Assembly (NCBI GenBank): GCA_035705495.1
Contig: DASSWB010000027.1
Coordinates: forward strand, 1-27,093
DNA: 27,093 nt
Direction of reading: 5' to 3'
Source: DASSWB01 sp035705495
Lineage (GTDB): Bacteria > Bacteroidota > Bacteroidia > Flavobacteriales > Flavobacteriaceae
In this document: positions 22,539 to 27,093 of the stretch, in pieces
Layout of the letters: every line of letters begins with the position of its first letter
How positions within the stretch are numbered: position 1 is the first letter of the stretch
Translations under genes and position numbers: made by a program
Notes under the pieces: model-generated
The model's database searches: none
Seen by the model: the letters and a program-made list of their open reading frames with translations, nothing else
Told to the model about the DNA's origin: nothing

Positions 22539-22928
22539 TTATTTCTTTTTTAACTTAAAAAAATTCCATAGAAGAATGAACCACGCTATTATCAACGCGG
22601 TACCGCCAATGGGAGTGATAAATCCGATTCTCTTGAAGTTAAAATCTGTTAAGTCATTTGTTGCCAGTAAGTAAATAGAACCAGAAAACAGAATAATTCC
22701 GATCACTAGAAACCAAAAACAAATGTTTCGTGTTTTTAAAGAAAGAAAATTCATGTTTCCAATCAACAGTAATAGCAATGAATGATACATTTGGTATTTT
22801 ACTCCGGTTTCAAAAGTGTTCATGGCCGCTTCCGAAATAAGGGGTTTTAACCCATGTGAAGCAAATGCTCCAATAATTACTCCCAATAAACCGAAGACCG
22901 CTCCGGCAATCAATATTTTTTTATCCAT
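22539..22928 (-). CDS. DUF423 small membrane protein
   Basis: This gene encodes 129 residues from the ATG at 22928. An adjacent ATG at 22931 and one at 22970 are alternatives; MDKKILIAGAVFGLLGVI is the expected N-terminus of the family. Four hydrophobic helices are visible. The conserved IIGAFASHGLKPLI near the N-terminus, FETGVKYQMYHSLLLLLIG in the middle and TPIGGTALIIAWFIL at the end identify DUF423 (YgdD-like). The function is unknown. It stands upstream of pckA on the same strand, but pckA has its own promoter-like element. Confidence 0.88.
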   Translation of the reverse strand: MDKKILIAGAVFGLLGVIIGAFASHGLKPLISEAAMNTFETGVKYQMYHSLLLLLIGNMNFLSLKTRNICFWFLVIGIILFSGSIYLLATNDLTDFNFKRIGFITPIGGTALIIAWFILLWNFFKLKKK

Positions 22929-22984
22929 CATTATTTTTTTAAGCCGTGAACATTTAAGTAAATTCGTCACCGAAAATTATTCTA

Positions 22985-22992
22985 CAAATTTA
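22985..22992 (-). promoter_or_regulatory. -7-like element upstream of the DUF423 gene
   Basis: The minus strand reads TAAATTTG, an exact TAnnTTTG match 56 bases before the DUF423 ATG. No TTG at standard -33 spacing was found, and the region is AT-rich, so this is tentative. Confidence 0.35.
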
Positions 22993-23008
22993 AAACAACT
23001 TACGCCGA

Positions 23009-24382
23009 ATGCGAAATATATTGATTATTGGAGCAGGAAAATCTACCTCAACACTTATAAAATATTTATTGGACAAAGCCGAATCTGAGGATCTCTTTCT
23101 TACTGTTGGGGATTTGGAAATTTCTTTTGCTGAAAAAATGGTACGGAACAATTCCAGGGCCAAGGCAATTACTTTTGACGTTTTCAATGAAGCACAGCGA
23201 TCTCAAGCGGTTCAGGATGCCGATATTGTGATTTCAATGTTGCCCGCAAGATTTCATATTGAATTGGCAAAGGACTGCGTGAAGTTCAGAAAAAACATGG
23301 TGACCGCTTCGTATATCAGTGATGAAATGGAAGCGCTTGATGCTGAAGTAAAGGAAAAAGGACTCGTTTTCATGAATGAAATTGGGGTCGATCCAGGAAT
23401 TGATCACATGAGCGCAATGCAAGTCATTGACAGAATACGTGATAAAGGTGGAAAAATTATTCTTTTTGAATCCTTCACCGGCGGACTTGTGGCTCCGGAA
23501 AGCGACACGAATCTTTGGAATTATAAATTTACGTGGAACCCAAGAAATGTTGTGGTTGCCGGACAAGGTGGCGTGGCAAAATTTATTCAAGAGGGAAAAT
23601 ACAAGTACATTCCTTACAATAGATTGTTCCGAAGAACCGAATTCCTTTTTGTAGAAGGTCATGGGAAATTTGAAGGTTATGCAAATAGAAATTCCTTAAA
23701 ATACCGAAGCATCTACGGATTGGAAGATGCGTTGACACTTTACCGCGGAACCATACGCCGCGTAGGTTTCAGCAAAGCTTGGAATATGTTTGTTCAATTG
23801 GGACTGACAGATGACAGCTACCCAATGGAAAATACCGAAGATATGAGCTATCGCGACTTTGTAAATTCATTTTTACCTTACAATCCTACGGATTCAGTTG
23901 AGCTTAAATTACGTCACAATTTAAAGATCGATCAAGATGATATTATGTGGGAAAAACTGGTGGAATTGGATTTATTCAACCCGAACAAAAAAATCGGTAT
24001 CAAAAACGCAACTCCAGCGCAAGCACTTCAAAAAATATTGATGGATTCTTGGTCGCTTGCCGAAGACGATAAAGATATGATTGTGATGTACCATAAATTT
24101 GGTTACGAATTGAATGGTGAAAAGAAACAAATCGATTCCACAATGGTATGCAAGGGTGAAGATCAAACCTATACCGCAATGGCGAAAACTGTTGGATTAC
24201 CAGTTGCAATTGCCGCACTCGCTATTTTAAACCAAAAAATAACAACACCGGGCGTGCAGCTTCCAATTACCAAAGAAGTTTACGAACCCATTTTAAAAGA
24301 ACTTGAAGAAAACGGTATTGTTTTTAATGAAAAGGAACTTGAGTATTTGGGCTACAATCCAGATAATGCGCCGGGAAGTTAG
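23009..24382 (+). CDS. Saccharopine dehydrogenase-family oxidoreductase
   Basis: This gene encodes 457 residues. The dinucleotide-binding N-terminus is NILIIGAGKSTSTLIKYLL. DADIVISMLPARFHIELAKDC, FMNEIGVDPGIDHMSAMQVI and FESFTGGLVAPESDTNLWNY are signatures of saccharopine reductase/dehydrogenase (LYS9-type) proteins. The family links or cleaves lysine and oxo-acids; in bacteria members act in lysine breakdown or have related roles. No lysine-ketoglutarate reductase gene lies nearby, so the pathway is not confirmed. The protein has both the N-terminal Rossmann part and the long C-terminal substrate domain, so it is full length. It is divergent from the DUF423 gene. Confidence 0.88.
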   Translation: MRNILIIGAGKSTSTLIKYLLDKAESEDLFLTVGDLEISFAEKMVRNNSRAKAITFDVFNEAQRSQAVQDADIVISMLPARFHIELAKDCVKFRKNMVTASYISDEMEALDAEVKEKGLVFMNEIGVDPGIDHMSAMQVIDRIRDKGGKIILFESFTGGLVAPESDTNLWNYKFTWNPRNVVVAGQGGVAKFIQEGKYKYIPYNRLFRRTEFLFVEGHGKFEGYANRNSLKYRSIYGLEDALTLYRGTIRRVGFSKAWNMFVQLGLTDDSYPMENTEDMSYRDFVNSFLPYNPTDSVELKLRHNLKIDQDDIMWEKLVELDLFNPNKKIGIKNATPAQALQKILMDSWSLAEDDKDMIVMYHKFGYELNGEKKQIDSTMVCKGEDQTYTAMAKTVGLPVAIAALAILNQKITTPGVQLPITKEVYEPILKELEENGIVFNEKELEYLGYNPDNAPGS

Positions 24383-24761
24383 ATTTTTAAATAATTTAAA
24401 AAACCGTGAGCTATGCGAACTATTTTTCTCAATTTTTCAGTGTAGCACAACTACAAAAGTTCCAGTAGGATCATCATAGGAAATAGATATTCCTATCCAA
24501 TGAATATCACGAATGGTACATTGTGCGGTTATTTCGCCTTGTTGCGAAATAAACACCTTAAAATTGGCACCTTTTTTTGTTTTCGTTTTTATCTGCTTCC
24601 GACGAACGAAGTGAGAGGAATGCACTGCAAAAAAATGAAAGAACAGGCCAAGGCGGAAAAGCTCCTTCCAAAGCACAAATAAACAATTAAGGTTTATAGT
24701 TTTCAAAAACAAAAAAGGCTGCACAACTCAATGTACAGCCTTTTTTTTATGCTTTCTATCT
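24383..24761. other. 379-base gap with a terminator and no convincing gene
   Basis: Apart from the terminator at 24711-24746, the stretch has no clear gene or RNA. On the minus strand an open frame of 95 codons (24724-24437) overlaps the terminator at its start. Only its last 37 codons read like protein (ITAQCTIRDIHWIG, then SYDDPTGTFVVVL). An 8-bp inverted repeat TTATTTCG/CGAAATAA with an eight-base loop lies at 24529-24552. This may be a decayed gene end; nothing more can be supported. Confidence 0.5.
24711..24746 (-). terminator. Intrinsic terminator after the zinc metallopeptidase gene
   Basis: Arms AAAAAAGGCTGCACA and TGTACAGCCTTTTTT pair with one C/A mismatch around a six-base loop. 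On the minus strand a TTTTTTGTTTTTG run follows. It lies 16 bases beyond the metallopeptidase stop. It could also act in the plus direction, where eight T follow the stem. Confidence 0.8.
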
Positions 24762-25454
24762 TTAGTCTCTTCCCAGATAAATACTCACGAAATAAAGTAA
24801 AGTTGCCAATGAACCTATTGCAGCAACTACATAGGTCCGCGCTGCCCATTTTAACGAATCTTCTGCGGCTTCGTGTTCTTGTCGCGTTAGCATATCAGTT
24901 TCTTCCAACCAAACCAAGGCTCTTTTACTTGCGTCATATTCTACCGGAAGTGTGATGAAGCTGAACAAAGTTCCCAACCCGAACATAATTATTCCGACGA
25001 GAAGAACCGTTTGTCCCAATTGTAAGGAAACCATAGACATCAAAATCAATCCTCCAAAAATCGCCCATTGAGAAAATCTGGAAGCAATACTTACCGCGGG
25101 AACCAAAGTGCTTCTCATTTGCAACCAACTATACGCTTTTGCATGTTGAACTGCGTGTCCGCATTCGTGTGCTGCAACAGCTGCTGCAGCCGCATTTCTT
25201 TGGGTGAAAACAGCTTCACTTAAATTCACGGTCTTTTTCGCTGGATTGTAATGATCCGTCAACATTCCGGGTGTAGAAATAACTTTTACATCTGTAATTC
25301 CGTTGTCACGAAGCATTTTTTCAGCGATTTCTGCACCGCTCATTCCGTTTTGTAAATGGACTTTCGAGTATTTTTTGAATTTACTCTTCAACCGATTGCT
25401 CACATAAAGACTCACTATAAAAATAAGTCCCGCAATTATATAATATCCTATCAT
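24762..25454 (-). CDS. YugP-like membrane zinc metallopeptidase
   Basis: This gene encodes 230 residues. An N-terminal membrane helix (residues 2-18) is followed by a soluble part with the zinc-binding motif HECGHAVQH (His96, Glu97, His100) and the conserved PGMLTDHYNPAKKTVNLSEAV before it. Further membrane segments include WAIFGGLILMSMVSL and TVLLVGIIMFGLGTLF, then TLPVEYDASKRAL, a signature of this peptidase family (Zn_peptidase_2), and a last helix at 212-227. It is likely an inner-membrane protease; the substrate is unknown. It stands alone between leuS and a gap. Confidence 0.9.
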   Translation of the reverse strand: MIGYYIIAGLIFIVSLYVSNRLKSKFKKYSKVHLQNGMSGAEIAEKMLRDNGITDVKVISTPGMLTDHYNPAKKTVNLSEAVFTQRNAAAAAVAAHECGHAVQHAKAYSWLQMRSTLVPAVSIASRFSQWAIFGGLILMSMVSLQLGQTVLLVGIIMFGLGTLFSFITLPVEYDASKRALVWLEETDMLTRQEHEAAEDSLKWAARTYVVAAIGSLATLLYFVSIYLGRD

Positions 25455-25577
25455 ATTTTTTACTTTTTACGCTTTTAAAGTCGTAAATATAGAACAAAAA
25501 GCTAGCCAATTTAATATAATATGACAAGCTGAAATTTTGTCTGTTTTTTCAATTTTGAAAAATGATTTCTGCGGAAT

Positions 25578-27093
25578 TTATCCGACGATATTAACGATTT
25601 TCCCTGGTACAATAATTATTTTCTTGGGAGTTCTTCCTTCCAAATGTTGCTGAGTTTTTTCATGTTCCATGACAGCTTTTTCTATCTCTTCTTTGCTCAA
25701 ATCTAACGGAAGCTCCAGTGTAAATCTCATTTTTCCGTTGAAGGAAATCGGATATTCTTTTTTGCTTTCCACTAAATATTTCTCTTCAAAAACAGGATGC
25801 GTTGCATAGGTAATTGATTCTGAATGACCCAGCTTGTGCCATAATTCTTCCGCGATATGCGGCGCATAAGGAGCGATTAAAACTGCCAAAGGTTCCAATA
25901 TTCCCCGCTGATTGCATTTTTGTGCTGCCAATTCGTTCACACAAATCATAAAAGTTGAAACCGAAGTATTGAAGCTGAAATTCTCGATATCTTCCGTAAC
26001 TTTTTTAATGGTTTTGTGCAAGGTTTTCAAGCTTTCCGCAGAAGCTTTTTCTTCCGAAACAAAAAATTCTTCTCCGTTGTGATACAACTTCCAAAGCTTT
26101 TTCAGGAAATTATGGACTCCAGTAATTCCAGCTGTATTCCAAGGTTTGGCTTGCTCTAGCGGACCGAGGAACATCTCGTACATTCTTAAAGTATCGGCGC
26201 CAAATTGCTCACAAATCTCATCCGGATTCACGACATTATATTTGGATTTCGACATTTTTTCGACTTCGCGATTTACTTTAAAAGTACCATCGCTTTCAGT
26301 GATGAATTCTGCATCTTTAAATTCGGGTCTCCAATTTTTGAAAGCTTCAATATCCAATTCATCAGAAGCGTTTACGAAAGAAACATCGGCATGTATTGGG
26401 GATAAGTCAAAAGTTAAGTTTCCAACTTCAACTTTATCAAGAAAATTATTTCGAACCAGAAAATCCTTGATTAAGTTATGATTATTTGCTTTTGAGGAAG
26501 TAATCAGAATTGGGGATATTTCATCAGTCCTTTTTAAAATCTTCAAAATAATTTCATTAGCGTTTTCTCCCCAAGCAGAGACATTATATTTAATTCGATA
26601 AACAAACGCACTCTGTCCCAAAATCATTCCCTGATTGATCAACTTCTTAAAAGGTTCTTCAACGGAAATATATCCGCAGTCGTGCAAGAATTTGGTCCAG
26701 AACCGCGAGTACAATAAATGCCCCGTGGCGTGTTCGCTTCCGCCAATGTACAAGTCCACGTTTTCCCAATATTGTTGCGCTTTTTCAGAAACGAAAAATC
26801 CTTCATTTTCCACATCCATATACCTGAACATGTACCAAGAACTTCCCGCCCAACCTGGCATTGTGTTCAATTCCAAGGGGAAAACGGTTTCGTGATCGAT
26901 TTTTGAATTTGAAACAACTTCATTTGTTTTTACGTCCCAAGCCCAGTTAGTTGCATTTCCAAGAGGTGGTTCGCCAGTTTCGGTGGGCAAATATTTTTCA
27001 ACCTCTGGTAAACGCAGTGGCAAATATTTTAAATCTATGGTTTGCGGCAATCCGTTGACGTAATAAATTGGAAAAGGTTCGCCCCAATATCGT
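25578..27093 (-). CDS. leuS: Leucyl-tRNA synthetase, C-terminal part (5' end beyond the window)
   Basis: The frame is open to the window edge: the first complete codons read RYWGEPFPIYYVNGLPQTI, so the N-terminal half, including HIGH, lies outside. About 504 residues are present. Seen are EPPLGNATNWAWDV, ETVFPLELNTMPGWAGSSWYMFRYMD and YIGGSEHATGHLLYSRFWTKFL of the catalytic domain. The KMSKS loop follows (VEKMSKSKYNVVNPDEI), then the ADTLRMYEMFLGPLEQ region, an anticodon-binding helical domain (IAPYAPHIAEELWHKLG) and a C-terminal domain ending KKIIIVPGKIVNIV. About 58 residues between FVYRIKYN and PIHADV look inserted. The TTG codon at 27050 is an internal Leu, not a start. Confidence 0.95.
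   Translation of the reverse strand, partial: RYWGEPFPIYYVNGLPQTIDLKYLPLRLPEVEKYLPTETGEPPLGNATNWAWDVKTNEVVSNSKIDHETVFPLELNTMPGWAGSSWYMFRYMDVENEGFFVSEKAQQYWENVDLYIGGSEHATGHLLYSRFWTKFLHDCGYISVEEPFKKLINQGMILGQSAFVYRIKYNVSAWGENANEIILKILKRTDEISPILITSSKANNHNLIKDFLVRNNFLDKVEVGNLTFDLSPIHADVSFVNASDELDIEAFKNWRPEFKDAEFITESDGTFKVNREVEKMSKSKYNVVNPDEICEQFGADTLRMYEMFLGPLEQAKPWNTAGITGVHNFLKKLWKLYHNGEEFFVSEEKASAESLKTLHKTIKKVTEDIENFSFNTSVSTFMICVNELAAQKCNQRGILEPLAVLIAPYAPHIAEELWHKLGHSESITYATHPVFEEKYLVESKKEYPISFNGKMRFTLELPLDLSKEEIEKAVMEHEKTQQHLEGRTPKKIIIVPGKIVNIVG

Noticed and set aside
25545..25562. TTTTTCAA/TTGAAAAA inverted repeat downstream of leuS
   Set aside because: The stem has only one G-C pair, a very small loop and no following T run on the minus strand, so it is not convincing as a terminator.
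1..27093. Mobile elements, CRISPR arrays, restriction or anti-phage systems, toxin-antitoxin pairs
   Set aside because: None of the genes or repeats seen shows such features; the window is mostly core metabolism and envelope genes.

Overview
The window looks like a stretch of chromosome from a Flavobacteriaceae-type member of the Bacteroidota. The DNA is AT-rich. Several promoters carry the Bacteroidota -7 element TAnnTTTG. Two proteins end in, or are running into, type IX secretion (T9SS) sorting domains. Several genes belong to Bacteroidota-typical families (DUF4296, DUF4271, a TonB-dependent receptor with a carboxypeptidase-regulatory-like domain, a QxH-type dihydroorotase). No tRNA, rRNA, CRISPR array, transposase, integrase or phage gene was seen. 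The genus cannot be fixed from the sequence.

Region 1 (1-7007) is a cell-surface and regulation block. On the minus strand lie a lamin-tail-domain secreted protein (cut by the window edge), a 111-residue protein that is little more than a T9SS sorting domain, a GDWGG-type beta-helix lipoprotein and a 925-residue TonB-dependent receptor. Divergent from the receptor is a PhoB/PhoR-like two-component pair. The shared intergenic region holds two pairs of nTAACA-like half-sites. All four lie in one 11-bp phase, the layout bound by OmpR/PhoB-family regulators, and one pair sits just upstream of the receptor's probable -7 element. I infer that the regulator controls the receptor-lipoprotein unit and possibly itself. 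Phosphate or a phosphorus compound is the natural guess, but it is not shown.

Region 2 (6984-9738) has a MurG-like glycosyltransferase on the minus strand, convergent with and overlapping the kinase gene. It is followed by plus-strand trmB, a LysE-family exporter and an alkyltransferase-like DNA-repair protein.

Region 3 (9887-12802) is an iron-sulfur and redox block: Mrp/ApbC Fe-S carrier ATPase, NifU-like scaffold, thioredoxin-reductase-like ferredoxin-NADP reductase and a [2Fe-2S] ferredoxin. A small lipoprotein of unknown role and a LuxE-like acyl-protein synthetase follow.

Region 4 (14356-20801) starts with tyrS on the minus strand, whose only convincing terminator lies inside the facing acyl-synthetase gene. 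Next come a plus-strand NAD-dependent epimerase, a tight minus-strand operon (polyprenol-phosphate mannosyltransferase, pyrC, DUF4296 lipoprotein) and a plus-strand DUF4271-hemD pair.

Region 5 (20866-27093) holds pckA and a DUF423 membrane protein (minus), a saccharopine-dehydrogenase-family enzyme (plus), a 379-base gap, a YugP-like zinc metallopeptidase (minus) and the C-terminal half of leuS (minus, cut by the window edge). LeuS carries an unusually long AT-rich insert before its KMSKS loop. Most of the window is housekeeping. The most interesting material is the phased-repeat control region at 5141-5264 and the surface system it appears to control.
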